Assembly: GCA_021801945.1 (NCBI GenBank)
Contig: JAKABE010000202.1
Span: 1-6,363 of the forward strand
Direction of reading: 5' to 3'
From: Acidobacteriota bacterium
Lineage (GTDB): Bacteria > Acidobacteriota > Terriglobia > Terriglobales > Acidobacteriaceae
DNA length: 6,363 nucleotides
Shown here: in pieces, positions 1 to 6,273 of the stretch
Numbering within the stretch: the stretch's first letter is position 1
Layout of the letters: each line of letters starts with the position of its first letter
Made by a program: the position numbers and the translations under genes
Notes under the pieces: model-generated
Seen by the model: the letters and a program-made list of their open reading frames with translations, nothing else
Told to the model about the DNA's origin: nothing
Database searches by the model: none

Positions 1-522
1 GTCGACCACCCCAGGAACGGTCTTCAACCGCCGGCTGATCACCCAATCCTGCAGCGCCTTCAACTGCATCAAATCGTAATGTGGATTTGTGCTTCTGAGC
101 GTGTACCAGTAGATCTGCCCCACCGGACTGTAATCGGGCCCGATCGATGGCGTGATGTTGTCCGGAAGCGTAACGTTCGAAAGGCGCTCCAAAACCTGTT
201 CGCGGTTCCATAGGTCGTTGGAATTCTCGCTGAAGGTCATGGTTACCACGGAAAGACCAAACATGGTGTGCGAACGCATGTAGGTCATATTCCGGATTCC
301 GTTCATTTGAGTTTCAATGGGGACGGTGATCTGCTTTTCCACCTCGGCCGGCGCATGGCCAGGCCATTGCGTGATCACCTGTACCCATTGCGGCGCCACA
401 TCCGGATAGGCTTCGATGGGCAGCTCATGAAAAGAGATCGCGCCCCAAGCCAGCAGCAATACGGCAATCGAGAGCACTAGAAAGCGCTGGCGAAGAGCGG
501 CATCGACGATTTTTTGAATCAT
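1..522 (-). CDS. Heavy-metal-type RND efflux pump, inner-membrane subunit (CzcA/CusA family), 5' part only
   Basis: This is the N-terminal 174 residues of a proton-driven RND pump that would export its substrate through the adaptor and outer-membrane channel encoded just upstream. The gene runs off the left edge in an open frame; full family members are about 1,000-1,050 residues. It begins MIQKIVDAALRQRFLVL, with a first membrane helix at about residues 13-33. The HME-subfamily signature PIEAYPDVAPQWVQV (35-49) follows, then the PGHAPAEVEKQITVPIE segment (54-70), MNGIRNMTYMRS (73-84) and FGLSVVTMTF (88-97) of the porter domain. The ATG at 522 is chosen because GAGGA (minus strand, 535-531) sits 8 bases upstream. 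The adaptor stop is 31 bases away, so the genes are co-transcribed. Metal-coordinating and proton-relay residues lie beyond the window, so copper/silver versus cobalt/zinc/cadmium or another substrate cannot be decided. Family assignment is secure; substrate is not. Confidence 0.93.
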   Translation of the reverse strand, partial: MIQKIVDAALRQRFLVLSIAVLLLAWGAISFHELPIEAYPDVAPQWVQVITQWPGHAPAEVEKQITVPIETQMNGIRNMTYMRSHTMFGLSVVTMTFSENSNDLWNREQVLERLSNVTLPDNITPSIGPDYSPVGQIYWYTLRSTNPHYDLMQLKALQDWVISRRLKTVPGVVD

Positions 523-553
523 AATTTATATCCTCGGCAGCGTCATGCCGCCG

Positions 554-1759
554 CTAATCCTGCATCGATGCCACTGCCGAAAATTCCAATGAGTTGGCGA
601 CTACGGTCTGGTTCGCTTGCAGCCCCTGTGTGACGACCTGCCAGCCCGGTATCGCAACGGCACCTACCGTCACGGGAACCCGGCGAAATACCGAGGGTTT
701 CACAGGCTCGAACACCCAGAACTGATCTTGAAGTTGAAACAGCGCTGTGACCGGGACCAGCACGTGCGGCGACTTTTGGATGGAGGCGAATTGCGTGGTC
801 ACGAACATGCCGGGGTTCAACAGGCCCTGGGGATTATCGAGAACGACGCGTACTTGTGTGGTACGCGTGGCGGGATCGAGGATGCGGGATATATTGCTCA
901 CTCGTCCCTCCAGTTTCAGATTCGGATAAGCCGAGATCTCCACGCGCGCCGAGTCTCCCACGTGCACTCGCGACAGGTCATTCTCGTAGAGGCTGCACAA
1001 GACCCATACCCGTGAAAGATCGGCAATTTGAAAGAGGTAGTCATTCTCAACCGCCTCTCCTTGCGATATCTGCTGTTTGAGAATGGTCCCGCCAAAGGGA
1101 GCGCGCACCGTCACCAGCGGCGAAGGCGATTTCGGATCGCCGCCCAGAATCTGTATCTGCCGCGCCGCGGTCTGCTCGTCGATCTGCGCATGCTGTTCGG
1201 CAAATTGTGCTTGTTCCAGCGACTTGCGCGGAGCAGCTCCATGCTGGTACAGATTCTCCTCCCGGGTTAGCTCTTTCCCGGTGAGTTGGAGCTGCGCTTT
1301 TGCGGTTTCGTAGGCACTGATTGCCTTGGCTAAATCAGGGCTGTCAACGACAGCCAGCACCTGTCCGTTTGATACCTGCTGGCCCAGTTGCACGGGTACG
1401 CGCACCGCAAAGCCGTTGGCAAGCGAGAACACACTTACGGTACGGCTGACGTCAGGCGCAATGACTCCGGGAGCCGAAAATTGATGCGCCAACATAATCG
1501 TCTTTGTGCGCGCCAGCTTGAAGGATTTTGCCGTGGATGGATCGAGCGAAATGGTCTCGCCGCCCGATGACACTTCGACGATCTGGGCTTTATGCGCCTT
1601 CGTCATGTTCTCTGCGCTCGATGCATGGCCGCATCCTGTCAGGCTGGAGCCCAGGCCGCACAAAACGATACCCAAGGCGCAATTGCGCTGCCACCGGCGC
1701 ATACCGCCGAGGAATCGCGCAGCAAGAAGGGGATTTATCAGATATTGTTTCTGCTTCAT
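554..1759 (-). CDS. RND efflux periplasmic adaptor (membrane fusion protein), CzcB/CusB family lipoprotein
   Basis: This protein bridges the inner-membrane pump and the outer-membrane channel in the periplasm. From the ATG at 1759 (401 residues), a hydrophobic stretch at 28-40 ends in a lipobox, LTGC, with the predicted lipidated Cys43. Two half-lipoyl segments (about 108-140 and 214-245, containing VRAPFGGTI) flank a helical hairpin (141-205). A beta-barrel follows (250-325, with VWVLCSLYENDLSRV and LLNPGMFV), then a membrane-proximal domain (328-395). There is no His-rich or Met-rich N-terminal metal-binding segment of the kind seen in some CzcB and CusB proteins. Start choice is uncertain. 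The ATG at 1759 has GGAAAGG 10 bases upstream and overlaps the stop of a tiny upstream frame. The internal ATG at 1702 (Met20) would give a more typical 24-residue lipoprotein signal but has only a weak ribosome site. The channel gene ends 65 bases upstream and the pump begins 31 bases downstream, a standard C-B-A operon. Confidence 0.93.
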   Translation of the reverse strand: MKQKQYLINPLLAARFLGGMRRWQRNCALGIVLCGLGSSLTGCGHASSAENMTKAHKAQIVEVSSGGETISLDPSTAKSFKLARTKTIMLAHQFSAPGVIAPDVSRTVSVFSLANGFAVRVPVQLGQQVSNGQVLAVVDSPDLAKAISAYETAKAQLQLTGKELTREENLYQHGAAPRKSLEQAQFAEQHAQIDEQTAARQIQILGGDPKSPSPLVTVRAPFGGTILKQQISQGEAVENDYLFQIADLSRVWVLCSLYENDLSRVHVGDSARVEISAYPNLKLEGRVSNISRILDPATRTTQVRVVLDNPQGLLNPGMFVTTQFASIQKSPHVLVPVTALFQLQDQFWVFEPVKPSVFRRVPVTVGAVAIPGWQVVTQGLQANQTVVANSLEFSAVASMQD

Positions 1760-1791
1760 GATTGAAGTACCTTTCCAGGTCGCATGGGCAT
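1756..1791 (-). CDS. Candidate 11-codon leader peptide coupled to the adaptor gene
   Basis: The frame reads MPMRPGKVLQS followed by TGA. Its ATG at 1791 lies 7 bases after AGGAGGT (1805-1799), the best ribosome-binding sequence in the window. Its stop (TGA, 1758-1756) overlaps the adaptor ATG (1759-1757) in TCATGA, the geometry used for termination-reinitiation coupling. It is in a different frame from the adaptor, so it is not an N-terminal extension. The sequence matches no family I recognise and is too short for coding statistics. It could be a translated leader that loads ribosomes for the adaptor, the trace of a one- or two-base indel that separated a strong ribosome site from the adaptor, or chance. 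Confidence 0.35.
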   Translation of the reverse strand: MPMRPGKVLQS

Positions 1792-1798
1792 GACTATG

Positions 1799-1805
1799 AC
1801 CTCCT
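1799..1805 (-). promoter_or_regulatory. Strong Shine-Dalgarno sequence in the channel-adaptor spacer
   Basis: The minus strand reads AGGAGGT here, essentially the full anti-16S complement, with a 7-base spacer to the ATG at 1791. It is 39 bases from the annotated adaptor ATG, too far to serve it directly, so it most plausibly loads ribosomes onto the 11-codon frame and feeds the adaptor by coupling. Just before it is a short GTAG-rich run (GGTAGGTAGGTGG, minus strand). Confidence 0.55.
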
Positions 1806-1824
1806 GTACCACCTACCTACCCAT

Positions 1825-3174
1825 TTATCTACCTGCGACCTCCTCTACTCGTTGTTCGGAAAGCATTGCCTGGGCCAGGGCGCTGCGATAATTCAGCTCC
1901 GTCGTTCGGTAGCTGCGCTCGGCATCCAGAAAATCCAATAGGCTCGTATCGCCGCGCAGGTACGCATATTCGCTGATCGACAGCGACTGCTGCGCCTCCT
2001 TCAGGTAGCCGGAGCGATAAAGACTCACTACCTCCAGCGCGCTTTGCTCCTGCGCGTATGCGCTGCGCACCTGCGTGAGAACAAGTTGCTGGGCGGCCTC
2101 TTCCTGATCTTGCGCCTGGATAATCTGTGCGCGGCTGCGGGCTATCCTGCCCTGGTTCCGATCGAAGATGGGAATCCCGATCGTGGCATAAGCGCTCAGG
2201 TTATTCAATTCATACAGGTGCGTATAATCCACGGTGGTGTCGAGGTCAGGATGAGCGTATGCCTTGGCCAGGTGAAGCTGGCTTTGCGCTGCCGTGATGC
2301 CCTGCCGCGACGCCTGCAAATCAGGACGATTCCGCAGCGCCTCAGCTTCCAAATCCAGCAGGGTGCGATGCGGGTCACTGACCTGCAATTGCCCAATCAC
2401 GTCATAGTCCTGGGGAAGAACCGAAAAGCCGATCAATTGCCGCAGATTATCCTTGGCCTGAATAACGGAAACTTCGGCGGATGTCACGTCGGTCTGAAAC
2501 AGCAGGCGCTGCAGCTGGAGCTTTAGGAGGCTTCCCTGACTGATGCTGCCTGCCTGGTACTGCCTTGAGCTGATGTTCAGGCTCTTGTCAAAGGTCGCCA
2601 GATCCTGCTTGGCAAAGCGCAGATTCGATTCCGAATAAAGCACATTGACGAACTGCTCGGCTACGTCGTAGCGCAAGACACGCTCGCTGTCGCTCACCAG
2701 CGACGATGTGACGGCCGTGGCGGCCCGCGCAGCCCTGATTCGGGCCGGCCGTTTGCCGTATAGCTCAAAGTCGTAACTTACGCCGGCATCGAACTCGATG
2801 TTGTTGCTCAGGTTGGTTGCGGTGAAGTTGCTTGGCGAAAAGACAGGAAGAAACAGAGCGTCAGTACCAAAAACCGGGTTCGGCCGCAACCCGGCTGTAA
2901 TCTCGTTCGCCTTGCTTTGCGAGACTAGAGTCAGTTCCGCCTGGAGCGTCTGGTTGTGAGCGAGCGCCATCTGCTCCGCCTGAGCCAAAGTGATGAGCAT
3001 CTTTGGCTGCGGCTGAGAGGGCGAGGCGTTCGGAGGGGAAACCGGCCCCTGCAGTTGAGAGACCTGCGCAGCGGCGAATCCAGCTCCCAGAGCGGCGAAC
3101 AGCAGCAGTCCGCACGCCGCACGCAAACGATGGAAGCGGACCAACCCCTGCCCGAAATTACCGAACCCAAACAT
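1825..3174 (-). CDS. Outer-membrane efflux channel (TolC/OEP superfamily, CzcC/CusC-like)
   Basis: This encodes a 449-residue outer-membrane factor forming the exit duct of the tripartite pump. From the ATG at 3174, a signal peptide has a basic n-region (RFHRLR), a hydrophobic core (GLLLFAALGAG, 22-32) and a signal peptidase I site after AAA36. There is no lipobox, unlike CusC and OprM. Two OEP repeats follow. The first starts near ITLAQAEQMALAHN (61-74) and includes the beta-strand motif YDFELYGKRPARI (134-146). The second covers about 275-449, with IGIPIFDRNQGRIARS (332-347) and LLDFLDAERSYRTTELNYR (412-430). The frame stays open upstream to an ATG at 3423, and a GTG at 3300 has a G-rich site 5 bases before it. 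The extra 83 residues are Cys-rich, push the signal peptide inside the protein and overlap the proposed promoter, so 3174 is preferred even though it lacks a clear ribosome site. It is the first gene of the efflux operon. Confidence 0.92.
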   Translation of the reverse strand: MFGFGNFGQGLVRFHRLRAACGLLLFAALGAGFAAAQVSQLQGPVSPPNASPSQPQPKMLITLAQAEQMALAHNQTLQAELTLVSQSKANEITAGLRPNPVFGTDALFLPVFSPSNFTATNLSNNIEFDAGVSYDFELYGKRPARIRAARAATAVTSSLVSDSERVLRYDVAEQFVNVLYSESNLRFAKQDLATFDKSLNISSRQYQAGSISQGSLLKLQLQRLLFQTDVTSAEVSVIQAKDNLRQLIGFSVLPQDYDVIGQLQVSDPHRTLLDLEAEALRNRPDLQASRQGITAAQSQLHLAKAYAHPDLDTTVDYTHLYELNNLSAYATIGIPIFDRNQGRIARSRAQIIQAQDQEEAAQQLVLTQVRSAYAQEQSALEVVSLYRSGYLKEAQQSLSISEYAYLRGDTSLLDFLDAERSYRTTELNYRSALAQAMLSEQRVEEVAGR

Positions 3175-3386
3175 GCGGCGTGAAAAGGAATTGTTGGCCC
3201 GGCGCGGACGGGAAAGGAACAACTGCGCCCAGCCCGCAACGTCGAGCAGCGCCGTGATAGCCCCCGTAAGGCAGAAATTGGCTACACCTTTTCCTTGCAC
3301 CCAGTCCCCCCTGATTTTTTTGATTCGTGCCCCCAAACAGCAAGGCGGGAGCGCAAAGGCCATGCACTCTACGACGCCTGCGCCAA

Positions 3387-3422
3387 ATAGTACGCACATC
3401 TGATGCCAAATGACCTTTGGCA
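3387..3422 (-). promoter_or_regulatory. Candidate promoter and operator of the efflux operon
   Basis: A perfect inverted repeat with 7-base arms, TGCCAAA-TGACC-TTTGGCA (plus strand, 3404-3422), contains the 11-base word AATGACCTTTG (3409-3419), which recurs upstream of the kinase gene. On the minus strand the word is followed after 16 bases by TACTAT (3392-3387), a 4/6 match to a sigma70 -10 box keeping the key T, A, A and T positions. No good -35 hexamer sits at standard spacing; the word itself occupies that position, as expected for a promoter activated by an OmpR-type regulator. Predicted transcription starts near 3380. Binding by the neighbouring response regulator is inferred, not shown. 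Confidence 0.4.
3404..3422. repeat. 19-bp inverted repeat, 7-bp arms and 5-bp spacer
   Basis: The arms TGCCAAA and TTTGGCA are exact reverse complements. A further copy of GCCAAAT lies at 3382-3388, 23 bases from the equivalent bases of the left arm (3405-3411), giving three half-site-like elements in about 40 bases. The ATG that would start the longest version of the channel frame (3423-3421) lies at the edge of the repeat. Confidence 0.6.
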
Positions 3423-3523
3423 CAGCGACCCTATCTGCAATTCTAAGAAAAAAGACATGATTATGCCATCGGAGCGGGCGCGAGGGGGGGACCCATTTCG
3501 TCGTCAGGCATCCATAAGCCTAG

Positions 3524-3545
3524 GAAAAACTTACACATCGTGCAA
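3524..3545 (-). terminator. Weak candidate intrinsic terminator after the response regulator
   Basis: On the minus strand TTGCAC-GAT-GTGTAA forms a 6-pair stem (one G-U) with a 3-base loop at 3545-3531, followed by G and five T residues (3529-3525). It lies about 125 bases past the regulator stop and before the proposed efflux promoter, where a terminator would separate the two operons. The stem is short and AT-rich, so efficiency would be low; read-through is quite possible. Confidence 0.25.
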
Positions 3546-3668
3546 TTCTTACCTGATCGCTGGATGCGTCTTGAACAGCACCCGTTTCCTACCTCCGGGC
3601 AACCTCGCGCAACCTGCCGTGCGGAGCGTTCCCCGGCCTCAGCGTTCAAACTTGTGAATTGGAAACTG

Positions 3669-4427
3669 TCAATCAATGGCTCGTACGGGCGCCTCTTCCC
3701 GTGACTCACCAGCTGCCTCCGGGAGCATCTGCGCGTCGGCAAAGCGGTAGCCGACGTACACGTCAGTGAGCAAATAAACAGGAGCGGAGGGATCATCCTC
3801 AATCTTTTTGCGCAGCTGGCGGACAAAGGTTCGCAGGTACTCGACCTCCTCGCGGCAGTCAGCGCCCCACACCGCGGTGAGCAGCCTGGCGTAGGTCACC
3901 ACGCGGCCGGCCCGGCTCATCAGGCAGTGGAGGATGTCGAACTCCTTGCGCGTAAGGTGTAGCGGCGTTCCCCGCTTGGTGACAATGCGCTTCACCGGAT
4001 CCAGGCGGATTTCTCCGATTTCGATGGGGGCGTCCTCGGGCCGCTCGGGAGCGCGCACACGGCGCACTGCGGCACGAATGCGCGCCACCAACTCGCGGGT
4101 GCTAAAGGGTTTGGTCACATAGTCGTCCGCGCCCAGCTCGAGGGCTTCGACCTTGTCCTCTTCCTGGTCGCGCACAGTGAGCATCAGGATGGGCAGCTTC
4201 GGCGCCATGGCGCGAATGCGGCGCAGGGTCTCAAGGCCTCCGAGGCCGGGCATATTCATATCGAGCAAGACCGCATCGTAGACACCGGCGCGCAGCGCCT
4301 GCAGCGCCTCCTCGCCGCGGGAAGCCTCCGCCACCTGAAAGCCCAACTCCATGAGCGGAGGCCGCAGCGCCCTGCGAATGGCGGGCTCGTCGTCGGTGAC
4401 AAGGACTCGGATGGCAGGCTGGTTCAT
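3669..4427 (-). CDS. OmpR/KdpE-type DNA-binding response regulator
   Basis: This is a 252-residue cytoplasmic transcription factor activated by phosphorylation from the kinase encoded immediately before it. The receiver domain (about 6-118) has the acidic pair D12/D13, phospho-acceptor D56 in VLLDMNMPG, T84 and K106 in the TKPF motif. A winged-helix output domain (about 132-228) includes LHLTRKEFDILHCLM, the recognition-helix region EVEYLRTFVRQLRKKIE and the terminal wing VYVGYRF. About 20 residues of acidic tail follow GYRF, making it longer than KdpE (about 225). The ATG at 4427 overlaps the kinase stop as ATGA and has AAGGAGA 6 bases upstream (4440-4434), so translation is coupled. The best family fit is KdpE, but no potassium-transport genes are nearby; the downstream neighbour is an RND efflux operon, its most likely target, possibly with its own operon. 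All catalytic residues are intact. Confidence 0.95.
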   Translation of the reverse strand: MNQPAIRVLVTDDEPAIRRALRPPLMELGFQVAEASRGEEALQALRAGVYDAVLLDMNMPGLGGLETLRRIRAMAPKLPILMLTVRDQEEDKVEALELGADDYVTKPFSTRELVARIRAAVRRVRAPERPEDAPIEIGEIRLDPVKRIVTKRGTPLHLTRKEFDILHCLMSRAGRVVTYARLLTAVWGADCREEVEYLRTFVRQLRKKIEDDPSAPVYLLTDVYVGYRFADAQMLPEAAGESREEAPVRAID

Positions 4428-5941
4428 TGGAGATCTCCTTCTTCAACGGTAGTGGCGGGGATGGCCGCAAAGAACGTCGTCCCCTCTTGTTCGTGGCTGG
4501 TGGCCCACACATATCCGCCGTGAATCATCGCCACACGCTTGGCCACGGCAAGGCCGATCCCGGTGCCGGATGCGCGGTTGGAAGTGGTCGAGGAACGATA
4601 GTAGCGATCGAAAATGCGCTCACGATCGGCAATCGGAATCACCGTCCCAAAGCTGTGCACGGAAAAGACCGCCTCCCGGTTGACAAGCGAGACACGGATG
4701 GTCACGGTGGTTCCGTAAATGGAATATTTGCAGGCATTGTCGATGTACTGAGTCAGCAACATGATCATCAGTCCGCGGTCGCAGCAGAGCACCATGTTCT
4801 CGTCGGCGAGATCGACCACTACCTTCATGCTTGCCAAGCGGTCCTTAAGACTAGTCAGTACTTCATCGATCATGGGCGCCACGCCGACGGGCGAGGCATG
4901 GATGGTAATTTCGTCTCCGTCCAGGCGCGCCGTGGTCAACAGCCGTGCGGTTAACTCGCTGAGCAGACCGGCCTGTTCATCGATAAGCGCCACCAACTCC
5001 GCTTGCCCCGCCGTCAGGTGCCCCATCTCCGTCAGGCCGGTGGAAGCCGCGCGGATGGCCGTAAGCGGCGTCTTGTAGGCGTGCGCCAGACTGTCCAGCA
5101 CCGTGGCACGCAACTGCTCCGTCCGGCGCTCCGTTTCGATGCGGCTCTCATTGGCGAAAGCGCGATAGCGGTCGAAGGTGATGGCGACCAGCGAGGCAAT
5201 AGCGCTATTGGTCAGGGGGCTGGTTTCGCCGCGGACTACGACGCTGCCCACGGGCGCGGCGCCCAGGCGGACCACGCGCCGGCCCAGGCCTGTGGCCCGA
5301 TCATCGTCCGAGGTTTCAAAGTAGTAGACGTTCTGCGCCAACTCCTGCGGGTCCGCGCTCCAGTAACCCGCTTGATAGACCCTGTGCAGATCCGCGTCGA
5401 AGATGGCCACCGCATCCAGAGCAAAGATGTCGTGGATCAGCCCCGCTAACTGGAGGCCGGGCTCGACTTGGAGATCCAACCGTATCGTCCGCCGGGTGAA
5501 CTCGTAGAGGTCGTGCATCTGCGCGCCCCATGATTTGGCTTCGCGCGCGTGGCTGGCGAGCCGAGCCGAAAGGCGGCTCATAGCGAGCGCCGTTAGTACA
5601 AATGCCAGCAGCTCAATCAAATTGACGGCGATCGTGGCCGGGGCGGCTTCCTGCTGTCGAATCGCAGGATAGCTATGAACCGCAGATGCCGAGAGAGATA
5701 GGATCAGCGCTTGCCAAAATCCCCAAAAATAAGCTGCAAGAGCCACGATGAGCAGGTAAAGCAGCACGGCCACAGCAAACAACGCACTGAACTCGTACGC
5801 AGCCAAAGCCACCGTCGCGACGGCCGCCATGCCTAACGCACACTCGAACGCGAACGCCAACGGCCGCGGCAAAGCATGTTCCCAGGCGCCAACCGTATAG
5901 GAACGCACGGAGTTGAAGCTTGCAGCCAGATCGTTCCCCAC
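4424..5941 (-). CDS. Membrane sensor histidine kinase with KdpD-like DUF4118 domain
   Basis: This 505-residue inner-membrane kinase is partner of the downstream response regulator. Four hydrophobic helices (about 28-50, 52-71, 74-90, 104-122) resemble the DUF4118 membrane domain of KdpD. A GAF-like domain follows (about 150-260), then a HisKA dimerization helix with the H-box SLAHAYKTPL (phospho-His287) and a HATPase domain: N-box DNACKYS (N402), F-box IFDRYYR (443-449), G2 box GTGIGL (459-464) and HGGYVWA. The large cytoplasmic KdpD and USP sensor domains of true KdpD are absent, so it is not a potassium sensor of the usual design. Two oddities stand out: Ala at the position after His287, where most HisKA kinases have Glu or Asp, and a G1 box reading HSFGTVIP instead of a DxGxG form. 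The start is a GTG with a poorly placed AGGAAA directly before it. It is the farthest possible start, since a stop lies four codons upstream (5953-5951). The signal sensed is unknown. Confidence 0.92.
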   Translation of the reverse strand: MGNDLAASFNSVRSYTVGAWEHALPRPLAFAFECALGMAAVATVALAAYEFSALFAVAVLLYLLIVALAAYFWGFWQALILSLSASAVHSYPAIRQQEAAPATIAVNLIELLAFVLTALAMSRLSARLASHAREAKSWGAQMHDLYEFTRRTIRLDLQVEPGLQLAGLIHDIFALDAVAIFDADLHRVYQAGYWSADPQELAQNVYYFETSDDDRATGLGRRVVRLGAAPVGSVVVRGETSPLTNSAIASLVAITFDRYRAFANESRIETERRTEQLRATVLDSLAHAYKTPLTAIRAASTGLTEMGHLTAGQAELVALIDEQAGLLSELTARLLTTARLDGDEITIHASPVGVAPMIDEVLTSLKDRLASMKVVVDLADENMVLCCDRGLMIMLLTQYIDNACKYSIYGTTVTIRVSLVNREAVFSVHSFGTVIPIADRERIFDRYYRSSTTSNRASGTGIGLAVAKRVAMIHGGYVWATSHEQEGTTFFAAIPATTVEEGDLQ

Positions 5942-6082
5942 TTTCCTGATTCACGATGCCCTTACAGGACCCAGCACCACGCATTGAGGCGCGCAAACGA
6001 CAGCGGGCCAGGCATTGCTTCCGTTTCACGAGACAGGGGTACATTCCGGAAAGAACACATCTGCATGACCCCACTCGGGCAA

Positions 6083-6253
6083 CTAGAGATAACAACAAAA
6101 TTCTATCAGGATATTGATTCCATCTTCATGAATGGCGAGCGCAAAGCAATGCGCCGCACGACGAATCCTCCTCGAGAGCCTCCTATTCCCTCGCAAATCC
6201 GCAATGCATAGGGCCCTTGCGTACCCGGCCGAAATTCTTTTGATAATCCTCAT
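6083..6253 (-). CDS. Possible small basic protein in the kinase leader (weak)
   Basis: A 56-codon frame begins MRIIKRISAGYARALC at an ATG (6253-6251) with AAGGAA three bases upstream, a tight but possible ribosome site, and ends at TAG. It is rich in Arg (RRLSRRIRR near the middle) with a hydrophobic tail ending ILIEFCCYL. The frame extends upstream to a TTG at 6286. It would be the first frame on a transcript starting at the candidate promoter near 6274, with the kinase 141 bases beyond its stop. I recognise no family, the ATG lies inside a dyad, and a frame this long arises easily by chance, so this is only a candidate. Confidence 0.15.
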   Translation of the reverse strand: MRIIKRISAGYARALCIADLRGNRRLSRRIRRAAHCFALAIHEDGINILIEFCCYL

Positions 6254-6265
6254 AAGTTCCTTATG
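6251..6265. repeat. 15-bp dyad CATAAG-TTC-CTTATG
   Basis: The 6-base arms are perfect reverse complements around a 3-base centre. On the minus strand the dyad lies just downstream of the TAATAC candidate -10 box and would cover the predicted transcription start, a position typical of repressor sites. It also contains the ribosome site and ATG of the weak small frame. Function is unassigned. Confidence 0.4.
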
Positions 6266-6273
6266 GGACATCT

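Larger units (their letters stand above)
3175..3668. other. Regulatory spacer between the two-component genes and the efflux operon
   Basis: These 494 bases hold no gene I can support; frames crossing them on both strands are low-complexity or Cys/Arg-rich and resemble no family. On the minus strand, in transcription order, it contains a weak terminator-like hairpin (3545-3531 with a T tract to 3525), two copies of TGCAATTCT (plus strand, 3436 and 3541), a T-rich patch near 3446-3456, and the 19-base inverted repeat at 3404-3422 with a candidate promoter. About 210 bases of untranslated leader would then precede the preferred channel start. A G-rich run at 3306-3311 could be a ribosome site for an alternative GTG start at 3300. 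Confidence 0.6.

Noticed and set aside
1..6. GTCGAC at the left edge as a cloning or assembly junction
   Set aside because: The pump frame runs straight through it and encodes a plausible GVVD continuation typical of RND pumps, so it is ordinary coding sequence.
617..1015. Plus-strand frame of 132 codons inside the adaptor gene
   Set aside because: Antisense shadow of a clearly recognisable adaptor; composition is His/Arg-rich and matches no family. The other long plus-strand frames (2044-2526, 4427-4954, 5003-5449) were rejected for the same reason.
3312..3324. Run of seven T on the plus strand as a possible terminator
   Set aside because: No GC-rich stem precedes it on the plus strand and there is no plus-strand gene to terminate.
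3393..3408. Sigma54-like element on the minus strand (TGGCAT with GC at the right distance, TGGCATCAGATGTGC)
   Set aside because: The GG/GC core spacing fits but four other conserved positions do not, and no sigma54 activator is visible; the adjacent regulator is OmpR-type and normally works with sigma70.
3523..3545. TTGCAC / 17 bases / TAGGCT on the minus strand as a sigma70 promoter
   Set aside because: Both hexamers match the consensus at only three of six positions; the same bases are better described as a weak hairpin plus T tract.
3461..3826. Minus-strand frame of 121 codons covering the end of the regulator and the spacer
   Set aside because: Overlaps the conserved winged-helix region of the regulator in another frame and reads as low-information Arg/Ser/Cys sequence.
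4428..4437. Palindrome GGAGATCTCC before the regulator gene
   Set aside because: It lies in the kinase coding end and consists largely of the regulator's Shine-Dalgarno sequence; no independent evidence for an operator.
6065..6211. 48-codon plus-strand frame, a possible divergent small gene
   Set aside because: No well-spaced ribosome site (GGAAAG is 11 bases from the ATG), no recognisable family, and it overlaps another weak frame on the opposite strand.
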